Shown here piece after piece: positions 28,296 to 38,206 of a DNA stretch of 64,000 bases; position 1 is the first letter of the stretch, and every line of letters starts with the position of its first letter. The position numbers were made by a program, and so were the translations under genes. The DNA is from Georhizobium profundi (GTDB lineage: Bacteria; Pseudomonadota; Alphaproteobacteria; Rhizobiales; Rhizobiaceae): assembly GCF_003952725.1 (NCBI RefSeq), contig NZ_CP032509.1, positions 3,000,001 through 3,064,000 of the forward strand, in the 5' to 3' direction. The notes under the pieces were generated by a model, which saw only the letters and a program-made list of their open reading frames with translations, was not told the origin of the DNA and did no database searches.

Positions 28296-29033
28296 ATGCG
28301 CGCCAATTTCAGACTGCAACGCCTCTTCGTCGAAGCTGCCCTCGCCAACCAGCAAACCGTGCCGCTCGACAAGGACCAGACGAATTATCTCTTGAACGTG
28401 CTTCGCCTCAGCGAAGGCGCGGAAGTGCTCGTCTTCAACGGGCGTGACGGCGAATGGCTATGCACGCTGACCCAGCCTGCGAAGAAGCGCGTGGAGATCG
28501 TGCCCGTCGAGCAGGTGCGCCCCCAGCCTGCACCGCTCGACCTGCACTATCTTTTCGCGCCGCTGAAGCAGGGGCGGCTCGATTACATGGTGCAGAAGGC
28601 GGTGGAGATGGGTGCCGGCATTCTACAGCCGGTTTTGACGCAGCATACGCAGGTTCACCGCGTCAATGTGGAGCGTCTGGCGGCCAATGCGCGCGAAGCG
28701 GCCGAGCAGTGCGGCATCCTCGCCATTCCGCAGGTTCGCGAACCGCTGAAGCTTGAGCCGCTGCTCACCGGCTGGGACCATGAGCGCCGGATCGTCTTCT
28801 GCGATGAAGGAGCCGAGACGCAAAATCCCGTCGCGGCGCTCAGCGCGATCACGGAGACGCAGCTGGCGCTGCTCGTCGGGCCGGAAGGCGGGTTCTCGGA
28901 AGATGAGCGCCGCAGGCTGCACGCTCTTCCCTTCGTGACCGCCATTCCGCTGGGGCCACGGATCCTGAGGGCGGACACCGCTGCCGTCGCTGCGCTCGCG
29001 GTGCTGCAGGCGACGATCGGCGATTGGCGCTGA
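28296..29033 (+). CDS. rsmE: 16S rRNA (uracil1498-N3)-methyltransferase
   Basis: SPOUT methyltransferase that methylates U1498 of 16S rRNA with S-adenosylmethionine. From ATG 28296 ([13 protein letters not shown]) it has 245 residues, the family length; an in-frame ATG lies at 28281. The knot motifs [13 protein letters not shown] and [11 protein letters not shown] are near the C-terminus, and the N-terminal PUA-like part contains [18 protein letters not shown]. Confidence 0.95.
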   Translation: MRANFRLQRLFVEAALANQQTVPLDKDQTNYLLNVLRLSEGAEVLVFNGRDGEWLCTLTQPAKKRVEIVPVEQVRPQPAPLDLHYLFAPLKQGRLDYMVQKAVEMGAGILQPVLTQHTQVHRVNVERLAANAREAAEQCGILAIPQVREPLKLEPLLTGWDHERRIVFCDEGAETQNPVAALSAITETQLALLVGPEGGFSEDERRRLHALPFVTAIPLGPRILRADTAAVAALAVLQATIGDWR

Positions 29034-29188
29034 GTCCAAATCCGTACGAAAGGCCTATCCCTCTTTCCATCCGTTGACAGCGGGTTCAATGATTTTTGCT
29101 TGCGCACCGCGCGCCTTCTGGTTCAAGCAGCGAGCATCCCGCTCGGCAAGATCGGGCCGGCCCAGATAAAACATCCGCAGAGAGCTTC

Positions 29189-30562
29189 ATGGCACGCGAC
29201 ACGACTGACCTGACGCCGATCGCCTCCAAGGCCGAGCTCATCTCCCATCTCGCAGACGGATCGAAGCCGGAAACCGATTTCCGCATCGGCACCGAGCACG
29301 AGAAATTCCCCTTCTTCATCGACGGCAACACGCCCGTTCCCTATGAGGGCGAGCGCTCGATCAAGGCGCTGCTCGACGGCATGACCCGGATGCTGGGCTG
29401 GGAGCCCATCATCGACGCCGGCAAGATCATCGGGCTCGTCGAGCCGACCGGCCAGGGCGCGATCTCGCTCGAACCTGGCGGCCAGTTCGAACTCTCCGGC
29501 GCGCCGCTCGAGACAATCCATCAGACGTGCCGGGAATCGAACGCCCATCTGGCACAGCTGCGCGAGATCGCCGAGCCGCTTGGCATCCGCTTTCTCGGTC
29601 TTGGCGGCAGCCCGAAATGGTCGCTGGCCGAGACGCCGCGTATGCCGAAATCGCGCTACGACATCATGACGAACTACATGCCGAAGGTCGGCAAGCAGGG
29701 TCTCGACATGATGTACCGGACCTGCACGATCCAGGTGAACCTTGATTTTTCGAGCGAGACCGACATGCGCCGCAAGATGCAGGTCTCGACCAAGCTTCAG
29801 CCCATCGCGACGGCGCTCTTCGCCAACTCGCCCTTCACCGAAGGCAAGCCGAACGGCTTCCTTTCCTGGCGGGGCGACATCTGGCGGGATACGGACAATC
29901 AGCGTGCGGGGCTCCTGCCCTTCATCTTCGAGCAGGGCTTCAGCTTCGAGCACTATGTCGACTGGGCGCTCGACGTTCCGATGTATTTCGTGACCCGCAA
30001 CGGCGTCTATCACGACTGCACGCATGTGACGTTCCGGCAGTTCATGGATGGCGCTCTGAAGAACGAGTTGCCGAATGGCCTTCCAACGATGGGCGACTGG
30101 GCAAACCACCTCTCCACGCTGTTCCCGGATGTGCGGCTGAAGCGTTTCCTCGAAATGCGCGGTGCCGATGGCGGCCCGTGGCGCAACATCTGCGCCCTGC
30201 CCGCTTTCTGGGTCGGCCTGATCTACGATTGCGGAGCGCTCGATGCGGCGGAACAGCTGACGAAGGACTGGACGTTCGAACAGGTTAATGCACTGCGCGA
30301 CGCAGTACCGGTCCAGGGTCTCGCTGCGGAGATCGACGGACGTTCGCTGCACCAGCTTTCCCGCGACCTGCTCGACATTGCCCGCAAGGGACTTCAATCC
30401 CGCGCCCGCCTCAACGACGAAGGCAATGACGAGAGCCATTTCCTTGCGCCGCTGGAAGAGGTCGTCGCGCGTGGCGAGACGGCGGCCGGGCAGATGCTGT
30501 CGCTCTACAAGGGACGGTGGAATGGCTCGGTGGAGCCGGTCTTCGACGAATACGCCTACTGA
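29189..30562 (+). CDS. gshA: glutamate-cysteine ligase (plant/alphaproteobacterial type)
   Basis: First enzyme of glutathione synthesis: ATP-dependent joining of glutamate and cysteine. From ATG 29189 (MARDTTDLTPIASKAEL) the protein has 457 residues, matching the class 2 enzymes shared by plants and alphaproteobacteria. Conserved stretches are FRIGTEHEKFPF, EPGGQFELSGAPL, GLGGSPKWSL and TCTIQVNLDFSSE. It follows rsmE after a 155-base gap with no gene, so it probably has its own promoter. Confidence 0.95.
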   Translation: MARDTTDLTPIASKAELISHLADGSKPETDFRIGTEHEKFPFFIDGNTPVPYEGERSIKALLDGMTRMLGWEPIIDAGKIIGLVEPTGQGAISLEPGGQFELSGAPLETIHQTCRESNAHLAQLREIAEPLGIRFLGLGGSPKWSLAETPRMPKSRYDIMTNYMPKVGKQGLDMMYRTCTIQVNLDFSSETDMRRKMQVSTKLQPIATALFANSPFTEGKPNGFLSWRGDIWRDTDNQRAGLLPFIFEQGFSFEHYVDWALDVPMYFVTRNGVYHDCTHVTFRQFMDGALKNELPNGLPTMGDWANHLSTLFPDVRLKRFLEMRGADGGPWRNICALPAFWVGLIYDCGALDAAEQLTKDWTFEQVNALRDAVPVQGLAAEIDGRSLHQLSRDLLDIARKGLQSRARLNDEGNDESHFLAPLEEVVARGETAAGQMLSLYKGRWNGSVEPVFDEYAY

Positions 30563-30637
30563 CGCCTCGGCCGTTTCGGCGTGAGCGCTTTCGGCCTATA
30601 GTTCCTGCCAAGCAGATGTTTGGGAGGACGACCGCCG

Positions 30638-31444
30638 ATGATGCCGATCTACGACATGATGCAGCAGGCCGCCAACGGCCATGCCACCGCAGAGATGGCC
30701 CGCCGATTCGGCCTTTCGGAAGCGCAGGTCGCGCAGGCGATGGCGGCGCTCGCGCCCGCGTTCTCGGCGGGACTGAAGCGCAATACCGCCGGATCCGCAC
30801 CGATGGCATCCTTTCTGTCAGCGCTCGCCGATGGTCACCATCGACGTTATTTCGAGGACGTGCAGGCTGCGTTCACGCCGCAGGGCGTGCAGGAAGGCAA
30901 CGGCATCCTCGGCCATATTTTCGGGTCCAAGGATCTCAGCCGCCGGGTTGCGGAGCAGGCGGCATCGGCGACGGGCATCGGCCAGGACATCTTCAAGCAG
31001 ATGCTGCCCGTGCTTGCCTCCATGGTCATGGGCGGGCTCTACACCCAGGCGAACGAGCAGATGGCGCGGGCGCAAAGCCAGATGTCATCCGGCCCCGACG
31101 TCTTCGGCGACATGCTGAAACAGATGATCCGCTACCAGGCGGCTGGGCGGGACGACCTGCCGGAACCGACGCCGCAGCCGAAGTCGCCCTTCGACAACCC
31201 GGTGTTCGGCAATTTCAACGACATGATGGACACGATGTTCGGCCAGTATCGGACATCGGACACCGAGCCGCCGCCGGAAGCAGACGAACCGCCACCTGAG
31301 CAGAAGCCTGGCGACCAGAAGACTACGCTGGACGGTTTGTTCGGCCAGATGTTCGATGCGGGACGCGAGGTACAGACCGGCTACGCCAAGTCCATGGACC
31401 AGATCTTCGACCAATATCTGGCTGGCATGAAGCGCCAGACCTGA
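30638..31444 (+). CDS. DUF937 domain-containing protein
   Basis: A 268-residue protein from ATG 30638 (MMPIYDMMQQAANG), preceded by GGGAGG. The N-terminal half matches the DUF937/YidB-like pattern: FGLSEAQVAQAMAALAPAFS and ILGHIFGSKDLSRRVAEQA. A hydrophobic stretch (MLPVLASMVMGGLY) follows. The second half is Pro/Glu-rich and looks disordered (EPPPEADEPPPEQKPGDQ). Function unknown. A perfect inverted repeat lies 20 bases after the stop. Confidence 0.85.
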   Translation: MMPIYDMMQQAANGHATAEMARRFGLSEAQVAQAMAALAPAFSAGLKRNTAGSAPMASFLSALADGHHRRYFEDVQAAFTPQGVQEGNGILGHIFGSKDLSRRVAEQAASATGIGQDIFKQMLPVLASMVMGGLYTQANEQMARAQSQMSSGPDVFGDMLKQMIRYQAAGRDDLPEPTPQPKSPFDNPVFGNFNDMMDTMFGQYRTSDTEPPPEADEPPPEQKPGDQKTTLDGLFGQMFDAGREVQTGYAKSMDQIFDQYLAGMKRQT

Positions 31445-31462
31445 TGGTCAAGCCTAAAACGA

Positions 31463-31491
31463 CGCATGCCCCGCTCGGTGCGGGGCATGCG
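31463..31491. terminator. perfect stem-loop between convergent DUF937 and DUF1127 genes
   Basis: A 12-bp perfect stem (CGCATGCCCCGC pairing with GCGGGGCATGCG) encloses a 5-base loop. Read on the minus strand it is followed by GTTTTAG, so it best serves as terminator for the DUF1127 gene. On the plus strand there is no T run, but it may still stop or stabilise the DUF937 transcript. Confidence 0.6.
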
Positions 31492-31558
31492 CTGTGCACG
31501 GTTCTCGGGGCAACGAGAGCACCGCACTGGACGGATGGGGCAGGCCGTCCGTCAAACG

Positions 31559-31846
31559 TCACGCCCGCGAGCGGATGCGCGTGCGCCGCTGCCACGCCGA
31601 GCGCGACAGATGCTGCGACGGGTCGTCGTACCAGGGACGCTCGAGCGAATTCAGGAGATCGCCGCGCGTGAGGCCAATATCGGCCAGTTGCTCCTCGGTG
31701 AAGTCCTCCAGATACATGACCTGTTTGCGATTTCGCAGCGCGCGGAACACGGCAAGAAGACGGTGTGCCAGCGCTTTCAGAACCACCGAAGTTGTGATCC
31801 GTGCGGGGGCGATATCGAGATCGGGGCGGGTTTCGATCGTCTTCAT
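31559..31846 (-). CDS. DUF1127 domain-containing small protein
   Basis: A 95-residue protein from ATG 31846, with AAGGAG 7 bases upstream. The conserved DUF1127 segment (about residues 39-70) contains RNRKQVMYLEDFTEEQLADI and GLTRGDLL. Such arginine-rich small proteins are abundant in alphaproteobacteria and have been linked to RNA turnover and to phosphate or stress control. This one is longer than the 47-residue class and has an extra basic C-terminus (SAWQRRTRIRSRA). It diverges from a LysR gene. Confidence 0.88.
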   Translation of the reverse strand: MKTIETRPDLDIAPARITTSVVLKALAHRLLAVFRALRNRKQVMYLEDFTEEQLADIGLTRGDLLNSLERPWYDDPSQHLSRSAWQRRTRIRSRA

Positions 31847-32059
31847 GGCAGTGCTCCTTCGCGCCGGTTTCCAGCCGGCGACCGATGATGGAGAGCAGTT
31901 TCCGTTCGGGCAGCGTGTGCTCTCTTGACGTGCCCGGTCCGCTTGCTCGAGGCCGCAGAAATCCGCCCGACGCGGAGCCATTCTTGAAATGGACCCCGTC
32001 GGTTGTGGCGGCTTTCCGTGATCACGAGTGTGAACGCTGAGAGTGATCGCAGAATCGCA

Positions 32060-32088
32060 TTGATCGTTCCAGCGAATGTTTCTAATGA
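32060..32088 (+). promoter_or_regulatory. candidate sigma-70 promoter of LysR gene
   Basis: TTGATC (32060-32065) and TAATGA (32083-32088) are 17 bases apart. Transcription near 32095 would leave only about 9 bases before the first ATG (32104), which favours the second ATG at 32122 as the real start. Confidence 0.45.
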
Positions 32089-32103
32089 TAAGCATCAATC
32101 TTT

Positions 32104-33072
32104 ATGATGCGGACGACGCCCATGCCGGCCCCCCTCGATATCGATCAGCTCAAGACCTTCGCTGCCATCGTCGATGCAGGTTCCTTCACCCGCGCGGCCG
32201 ACAGCGTTCACAAGACGCAGTCGGCCGTTTCCATGCAGATGCGCAGGCTGGAGGAGCGGATCGGCAAGCCGCTCTTCGTCAAGGACGGGCGCACCAACCG
32301 CCTGACGGAAGACGGCGAGAAGCTGATCATCTATGCGCGCCGCATGCTGCGGCTGAATGAGGAGACGCTTGCCGCGTTCGACGAGAACCGCCTGGAAGGT
32401 TTGCTCAGGATCGGCACGCCGGACGATTACGCCGACCGTTTCCTGCCGGAGATCATCGCGCGTTTCGCCAAGTCAAACCCGAATGTCGAACTCTATATCG
32501 TGTGTGAATCCTCCAATGATCTCGGAGAGAAGATGGCGCGCGGCGAGCTCGACATCGCGTTGGTGACGCACAATCCGCGCGTCCGCCAATCGGAGGTGGT
32601 GCGTACCGAACCGCTTCACTGGGTGTCTTCGGCCAACCACACGGCGCATGAGACGACGCCGCTGCCGCTTGCCGTCGGACGGCGCAATTGCCAGTGGCGC
32701 CAGCTTGCCTGCTCGGCACTCGATTCGGTCAATCGCGAGTATCAGATCCTGTTCACCAGCTGGTCCTCGACCGTTGTCGCCTCTGCGGTACTCGCAGGTC
32801 TTGCCGTATCGCTTCTGCCCGAAGCGGCACTTCGGCCTGGCATGCGTATCCTCTCGCCGGCGGACGGTTTCCCCCCGCTGGCGCCCGCACAGATCGGCAT
32901 CATGCGCCGGCCGGGCGTCCCGGCATCGCTGATGAACGCGATCAGCCAGCACATTTCGGCAAGCCTCGACAACATCACGCCGATGCCACTCGCTGCCATG
33001 GAGGAGAGCGATCAGGGCTTCGTGCAGATGCGCCCCCGCCAGCGCAACGGACATCTGATGCCCGGCTGGTAG
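32104..33072 (+). CDS. LysR-family transcriptional regulator
   Basis: A 322-residue regulator. The winged helix (SFTRAADSVHKTQSAVSMQM) is at about residues 28-47, and the ligand domain covers about 95-300. The first ATG (32104) has no ribosome site; ATG 32122 (MPAPLDIDQLKTF) is a better start and gives 316 residues. An inverted repeat GCATCA-N7-TGATGC (32092-32110) overlaps the first ATG and may be an autoregulatory site. Target genes are unknown; neighbours are a DUF1127 gene and xseA. Confidence 0.88.
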   Translation: MMRTTPMPAPLDIDQLKTFAAIVDAGSFTRAADSVHKTQSAVSMQMRRLEERIGKPLFVKDGRTNRLTEDGEKLIIYARRMLRLNEETLAAFDENRLEGLLRIGTPDDYADRFLPEIIARFAKSNPNVELYIVCESSNDLGEKMARGELDIALVTHNPRVRQSEVVRTEPLHWVSSANHTAHETTPLPLAVGRRNCQWRQLACSALDSVNREYQILFTSWSSTVVASAVLAGLAVSLLPEAALRPGMRILSPADGFPPLAPAQIGIMRRPGVPASLMNAISQHISASLDNITPMPLAAMEESDQGFVQMRPRQRNGHLMPGW

Positions 33073-33117
33073 GCCGCATCGCTTGACCCTTTCGAAGCAA
33101 CCGGGCGCAATGGTGCG

Positions 33118-34716
33118 ATGAGCGACTTTTTCGATATCGATTCTCCGACGGCATCTCAGGCCGTGACGAATCTGACGGAATTCACCGTCAGCGAGATCTC
33201 AGGCTCAATCAAACGCACTGTGGAAGATGCGTTCGGCCATGTGCGCGTGCGCGGTGAAATTTCCGGCTATCGCGGGCCGCATTCTTCCGGCCACGCCTAT
33301 TTCTCGCTGAAGGACGATCGTTCCCGCATCGAGGCCGTGATCTGGCGCACCTCCTTCGCCAAGCTTCGCTTCAAGCCCGAGGAAGGCATGGAAGTGATCG
33401 CGACGGGCAAGGTCACGACCTATCCCGGCTCGTCGAAATATCAGATCGTGATCGAGGCGCTGGAGCCCGCCGGGGCCGGCGCGCTGATGGCGCTTCTGGA
33501 AGAGCGCCGGCGCAAGCTTGCCGCCGAAGGGCTGTTCGAGGATGCGCGCAAGCGTGCCTTGCCCTTTATGCCGATGACCATCGGCGTCGTGACATCGCCG
33601 ACGGGTGCCGTCATCCGTGATATTCTGCACCGCATCCGTGACCGCTTCCCCGTGCATGTGCTCGTCTGGCCGGTGCGGGTTCAGGGCGAGACCACCGGCA
33701 TGGAAGTCTCCAACGCGATCAACGGCTTCAACGCGCTGCCGGCCGGAGGTGCCATCCCGCGGCCCGATGTCCTGATCATTGCCCGCGGCGGCGGCAGTCT
33801 TGAAGACCTCTGGGGCTTCAACGACGAGATCGTCGTGCGCGCGGCCGCAAGTTCCAGCATTCCGCTGATTTCAGCCGTCGGCCACGAAACGGATTGGACG
33901 CTGATCGATCATGCGGCCGACCGTCGTGCACCGACGCCGACCGGCGCTGCGGAAATGGCCGTGCCGGTCAGGGCAGATCTCGAAGCCGGGCTCGCTCAGC
34001 TCTCGGCCAGGCTTTCGGGCTGCATGTCGCGTCACCTCGACCAGCGGCGGCAGGTGCTTCGGCAGACGGCGCGCGCCCTGCCCTCGATCGACACGCTGTT
34101 TGCGCTGCCCCGGCGGCATTTCGACGAGGTGTCGGCGAAGCTCGGTCGCGCGCTGGAACTGAACACCTTGAACAAGCGCAGGGCCTTCGAGGCGCGGGCA
34201 AACCGGCTGACACCGACGACGCTCGACGCCCGCATCAAGGATCGACGCCAACGGGTTATGGATCTCATCATCCGGGGCGAGCGCATCGTGGAGCGCCGGC
34301 TCGATCGGACGCGCTCAGGCCTGACAAGGATCGAAGCCCAGCTCAGCCTCCGCCCCATCGAATTGCGCATCGAACGGTTGTCCGAGACGATGGCTACCCG
34401 GCAGGAGCGTGCCGACAGGGCGATGGCGCGGCGGCTCGAGCGCCTGCGCGGCCAGATGGTCGAGCAGTCGCGCGTGCTCGGCTCGCTCAATCCGGACAAT
34501 GTGCTGAAGCGCGGCTATGCGATCGTGCGCGATGAAACCGGTCAAGCCCTGTCGCTTGCGGAACAGGTTGGATCCGGCCAGCGCCTGTCGCTGAAATTTG
34601 CCGATGGGACGGTGGATGCGCTCGCCTTGGACGGCTCTGCGCCGAGGAAGCCGGTCAGAAAAGCGCCTGCATCCGAGGGCGAAGGGGTCAAGCCGAAACA
34701 GGGATCGCTGTTCTAG
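33118..34716 (+). CDS. xseA: exodeoxyribonuclease VII large subunit
   Basis: Catalytic subunit of the single-strand-specific exonuclease VII. The 532-residue protein begins with an OB-fold ([20 protein letters not shown]). The conserved catalytic core shows [17 protein letters not shown] and [21 protein letters not shown] long basic helical region follows (about residues 280-450), as in the family. The C-terminus is longer than in E. coli and is Lys/Pro-rich. It lies 45 bases after the LysR gene. Confidence 0.95.
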   Translation: MSDFFDIDSPTASQAVTNLTEFTVSEISGSIKRTVEDAFGHVRVRGEISGYRGPHSSGHAYFSLKDDRSRIEAVIWRTSFAKLRFKPEEGMEVIATGKVTTYPGSSKYQIVIEALEPAGAGALMALLEERRRKLAAEGLFEDARKRALPFMPMTIGVVTSPTGAVIRDILHRIRDRFPVHVLVWPVRVQGETTGMEVSNAINGFNALPAGGAIPRPDVLIIARGGGSLEDLWGFNDEIVVRAAASSSIPLISAVGHETDWTLIDHAADRRAPTPTGAAEMAVPVRADLEAGLAQLSARLSGCMSRHLDQRRQVLRQTARALPSIDTLFALPRRHFDEVSAKLGRALELNTLNKRRAFEARANRLTPTTLDARIKDRRQRVMDLIIRGERIVERRLDRTRSGLTRIEAQLSLRPIELRIERLSETMATRQERADRAMARRLERLRGQMVEQSRVLGSLNPDNVLKRGYAIVRDETGQALSLAEQVGSGQRLSLKFADGTVDALALDGSAPRKPVRKAPASEGEGVKPKQGSLF

Positions 34717-34743
34717 CGGTTCCCGCGACCGGACCCGTTCCCC

Positions 34744-35760
34744 TCAATGCGCGGCGGGGGCTTCCTTCTTGCCGCGAAACGCATTCGCGATCGGCGTGAG
34801 CACGCGCGTGACCACTGGCACCAGCAGCAAGCCAAGAGCGAGACCGAACACGCCGTCCAGCGCTGCAGTGACGATCCAGGTGACCGCGCCTTCAGCCGCC
34901 GGCACGAGCGCCCCCGCGCCATGCGCGATGTCGTGGATGACATGGCTGAGCGCGCCGAACCCAAACACTTCGAGCCCGTGAAGCACGATCGAGCCGCCGA
35001 CCCACAGCATGGCGGCAGTACCGATGGTGGAGATAGCCGTCATCACGCTCGGCATGCCCCTGACGATGCCGCGCCCGACGGAGCGCGTCACCCCGAGCCT
35101 GCCGACCTGCGCAAGCTTCAACCCGAAATCGTCGGCCTTCACCAGGAGTGCTACGGCGCCATAGACGAGTACGGTAATGCCGATGGCGACAAGCGCAAGC
35201 ACCACGCCACGCGAAACGACGCCTTGTGCTTCGATCGCGGCGAGCGCGATCGTCATGATTTCAGCAGACAGGATGAAGTCGGTCTTGATGGCGCCCGCCA
35301 CGCGCTCTTTCTCGAGATGTGCGGCATCGATCGTCTCAGCGTGTTCCTTCCCCTCTTCATGCGGCGCGAAGAGATGCAGGATTTTTTCGGCGCCCTCGAA
35401 GCAGAGATAAGAGCCGCCCAGCATGAGCAGTGGCGTGATCAGCCACGGCGCGAACGTGTCGAGCAGCAGCGCTGCCGGCAGCAGGATGACCAGCTTGTTG
35501 AAGATCGATCCGCGCGCGATTTGCCAGACGATGGGCAGTTCACGGGCGGCCGGAAGGTCCTGGACGTATTTTGGCGTAACCGCCGCGTCATCCACGACGA
35601 CGCCGAGCGACTTCGCTCCGGCCTTTGCCGTATCATCGATCACGGCGCCGGCGACCTTGACGCCGACGCGCGATGCCTGCGCGGTGATGTCATCCAATTG
35701 CGCCGCCGCAAGCTTGGTCAGCGCTGCGACGTCATCGAGAAGTGCCAGCAAACCGCTCAT
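34744..35760 (-). CDS. DUF808 family inner-membrane protein
   Basis: A 338-residue protein. The N-terminus MSGLLALLDDVAALTKLAA and the following KYVQDLPAARELPIVWQIAR are diagnostic of DUF808 (YedI-like). Several hydrophobic helices follow, including LVILLPAALLLDTFAPWLI and IVLHGLEVFGFGALSHVI. Function unknown; the family is sometimes annotated as a transporter without evidence. It is convergent with xseA (27-base gap) and divergent from dgcN. Confidence 0.9.
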   Translation of the reverse strand: MSGLLALLDDVAALTKLAAAQLDDITAQASRVGVKVAGAVIDDTAKAGAKSLGVVVDDAAVTPKYVQDLPAARELPIVWQIARGSIFNKLVILLPAALLLDTFAPWLITPLLMLGGSYLCFEGAEKILHLFAPHEEGKEHAETIDAAHLEKERVAGAIKTDFILSAEIMTIALAAIEAQGVVSRGVVLALVAIGITVLVYGAVALLVKADDFGLKLAQVGRLGVTRSVGRGIVRGMPSVMTAISTIGTAAMLWVGGSIVLHGLEVFGFGALSHVIHDIAHGAGALVPAAEGAVTWIVTAALDGVFGLALGLLLVPVVTRVLTPIANAFRGKKEAPAAH

Positions 35761-35937
35761 TTGCGTCTCACGGATGGTGAAATTGAAGGTCAGAAACAGG
35801 TGAAATCTAACCTATAAGTCCGGCGACGCCAGAGCGTTCCTGACAACGACATTTTGTATGCCGCGAGCTTCCCCTCTTTCGCCGCGTTGGGGGCATCGAT
35901 AGGCTTGGGGCAAATGAATAGTGGAGCCGACTGCGAA

Positions 35938-36939
35938 ATGACGATGATTGCGACGCCTTATCTGCTTTTTCTCGGTGATGCCGCCGATCCTCTTGCGGCG
36001 AAGGTTGCCCAGGGCATCCGCGACTGGCGGCCGGATTATGCGATCGGACAATTTCGGCTGCCCGGCTGCAAGGCGGACATGCGCCTGCCCGACATGACGA
36101 TCGAGCAAGCTGTGGCGGCTGGCGTGAAGACGCTGGTCGTCGGCGTCGCCAACCGCGGCGGCGTGATCTCGAAGGACTGGATCGCGGTTCTGGTCCAGGC
36201 GCTCGAAGCCGGCCTCGACGTCGCTTCCGGGCTCCACAATCTTTTGACGGACGAACCGGAACTCGTGCGCGCTGCCGAAGCGAACGGGCGCTCGCTGCAC
36301 GACGTGCGTGTGCCGAGCGTCGACTATCCGATCGCGAATGGCGAACGCAGGCAGGGCAAGCGGTGCCTCGCTGTGGGCACCGATTGTTCGGTCGGCAAGA
36401 TGTACACCGCGCTCGCTATGGAGCGTGAAATGACGGCGCGAGGCCAGAAGGCGACGTTCCGTGCCACCGGCCAGACCGGCATCCTCATCACCGGTGACGG
36501 CGTTCCGCTCGATGCTGTCGTCGCCGATTTCATGGCGGGCAGCGTCGAATGGCTGACGCCCGACAATGATCCGGACCATTGGGATCTGATCGAAGGTCAG
36601 GGCAGCCTCTTCCACGCGTCCTATTCGGGCGTGACGCTGGCGCTGATCCACGGCGGCCAGCCGGACGCGCTCGTGCTCTGCCACGAACCGACGCGCACCC
36701 ATATGCGCGGCCTGCCCTCCTACACGCTGCCATCGCTGGAGGATCTGCGCGACACTGCGTTGAAGATGGCCCGCATCGTCAATCCCGGCTGCGTCGTTAC
36801 GGGCATATCGATCAATACGGCTGCGCTCGGCGAAGACGAAGCCCGCCGGCTTCTGGATGACATCGAAGCGCGGATGGGCCTTCCCACCGTCGATCCCTAT
36901 CGTCACGGCGCAGCCCGGCTCGTCGAAGCGCTGGTCTGA
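35938..36939 (+). CDS. dgcN: DgcN-type N-acetyltransferase (DUF1611) for D-glutamate catabolism
   Basis: Proposed to N-acetylate D-glutamate so that DgcA can racemise it. I start at ATG 35938 (MTMIATPYLLFLGDA, 333 residues); ATG 35944 is equally possible and 35914 is less likely. The DUF1611 pattern is clear: an N-terminal GDAADPLAAKVAQGIRDW segment, then a P-loop-like GTDCSVGKMYTALAME (about residues 150). Pairing with a dipeptide-epimerase-like gene 3 bases downstream is the arrangement described for the DgcN-DgcA pathway of Proteobacteria. Family assignment is strong; the specific reaction is taken from knowledge of that pair. Confidence 0.85.
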   Translation: MTMIATPYLLFLGDAADPLAAKVAQGIRDWRPDYAIGQFRLPGCKADMRLPDMTIEQAVAAGVKTLVVGVANRGGVISKDWIAVLVQALEAGLDVASGLHNLLTDEPELVRAAEANGRSLHDVRVPSVDYPIANGERRQGKRCLAVGTDCSVGKMYTALAMEREMTARGQKATFRATGQTGILITGDGVPLDAVVADFMAGSVEWLTPDNDPDHWDLIEGQGSLFHASYSGVTLALIHGGQPDALVLCHEPTRTHMRGLPSYTLPSLEDLRDTALKMARIVNPGCVVTGISINTAALGEDEARRLLDDIEARMGLPTVDPYRHGAARLVEALV

Positions 36940-36942
36940 GCG

Positions 36943-37926
36943 ATGATCAAGCTCGACGTTACCGAAAATGTCTTCGCGCTGAAGGACGTCTTCACCATTT
37001 CCCGTGGCTCGCGCACCCATGCGCGCGTCGTCACCGTGAAGCTCACCGATGGCGATCTGATGGGCTGGGGCGAGTGCGTCCCTTATGCTCGCTATGGCGA
37101 GACCGTCGAAGGCGTGATTGCGGAAATTCGGCACCTTGCCGATGCGATCGCCTCAGGAGGCATCGACCGGCAAAGCCTTCAGGAGCGCCTGCCCGCAGGC
37201 GCTGCCCGCAACGCGCTCGATTGCGCGTTCTGGGATCTCGAAGCCAAGCGCGCCGGACGGCCGGTTCACGAATTGGCGGGGCTGCCGGCGCCGACGGCGC
37301 TTCAGACCGCCTACACCCTGTCGCTGGCCGAGCCTGAAAAGATGCGTCGGAAGGCGGAGGAGAATGCTGCTCGGCCCCTGCTCAAGCTGAAGCTCGGCGG
37401 CGAGAACGACATCGCGCGGCTCGAAGCGGTGCGCGCCGGCGCGCCTCAAGCGGCGATCATCGTCGACGCGAACGAAGGTTGGACGGCGGAGCTCTATTCG
37501 GAAATCGCGCCCTACCTCCTGAAGCTGGGCGTGGCGATGGTCGAACAGCCCCTGCCTGCCGGGCAGGACGCCATGCTCGGCGAAATCGAGCGCCCCCTGC
37601 CCGTCTGTGCCGACGAAAGCTGCCACGACCGCGCCTCGCTCGCCGAGCTTGAAGGGCGATACGACATGGTGAACATCAAGCTCGACAAGACGGGCGGCCT
37701 GACCGAGGCGCTCGGCCTGCGCGAGGATGCGCGTGCGCAAGGCTTCTCGCTGATGGTCGGGTGCATGGTGGGTTCATCCCTTGCAATGGCCCCCGCTCTT
37801 CTCGTGGCGCAAGGGGCCGAGCTTGTCGATCTCGACGGGCCTCTTCTGCTTGCCAAAGACCGCGCACATGCCATGCATTACGAAGGCTCAATGGTCTGGG
37901 CGGCGCCGCCTGCTCTCTGGGGATAA
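36943..37926 (+). CDS. dgcA: DgcA-type N-acetyl-D-glutamate racemase (dipeptide-epimerase-like enolase superfamily)
   Basis: A 327-residue muconate-lactonizing-type enolase superfamily enzyme. Catalytic and metal residues are visible: KxK in LLKLKLGGEND, metal Asp in IIVDANEGW, Glu in MVEQPLP, Asp in PVCADESCHD, and the second catalytic Lys in NIKLDKTGG. Members were long annotated as L-Ala-D/L-Glu epimerase; next to DgcN the function is N-acetyl-D-Glu racemase. Both roles concern D-glutamate, and a dipeptide-type transporter follows after 280 bases. Confidence 0.87.
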   Translation: MIKLDVTENVFALKDVFTISRGSRTHARVVTVKLTDGDLMGWGECVPYARYGETVEGVIAEIRHLADAIASGGIDRQSLQERLPAGAARNALDCAFWDLEAKRAGRPVHELAGLPAPTALQTAYTLSLAEPEKMRRKAEENAARPLLKLKLGGENDIARLEAVRAGAPQAAIIVDANEGWTAELYSEIAPYLLKLGVAMVEQPLPAGQDAMLGEIERPLPVCADESCHDRASLAELEGRYDMVNIKLDKTGGLTEALGLREDARAQGFSLMVGCMVGSSLAMAPALLVAQGAELVDLDGPLLLAKDRAHAMHYEGSMVWAAPPALWG

Positions 37927-38206
37927 AATTGCGCCGGAGAGCCTGTCCACAGCACGATCATGCTGCGATGCAGCAATATTGAGCGAAATGATCTTGCGGC
38001 ATCAAGTCAGCGCAATTTTGTTGCGCTGGCTTCACAGTTTGATCATCCAGTCAAAAAAAGCGAGAGGCTCACGTTGCAATTCGGTTCGGATTGACGTTTG
38101 CTCCTCAGCAGAACCCAACCTGATGGCCGTTTTCTCCACCAATTCGGATCGGTTCAGGCGTTCAAAAGAAAACTTCCTTCAAAACCAGTTCCAGGGGAAC
38201 GCTATT
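37927..38206. other. regulatory gap between dgcA and the dipeptide ABC operon
   Basis: No gene seen in these 280 bases. Two stem-loops are visible: TGCTGC-GAT-GCAGCA near 37963-37977, and a perfect 8-bp inverted repeat CAGCGCAA-N5-TTGCGCTG at 38008-38028. AT-rich stretches follow. The ABC operon promoter is expected here, but I could not fix -35/-10 boxes. Confidence 0.55.
38008..38028. repeat. 8-bp inverted repeat CAGCGCAA-TTTTG-TTGCGCTG
   Basis: Perfect dyad 180 bases upstream of the substrate-binding protein gene. It lacks a T run on the plus strand, so it is more likely an operator or a structured leader than a terminator. Whether it binds a regulator is unknown. Confidence 0.5.
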
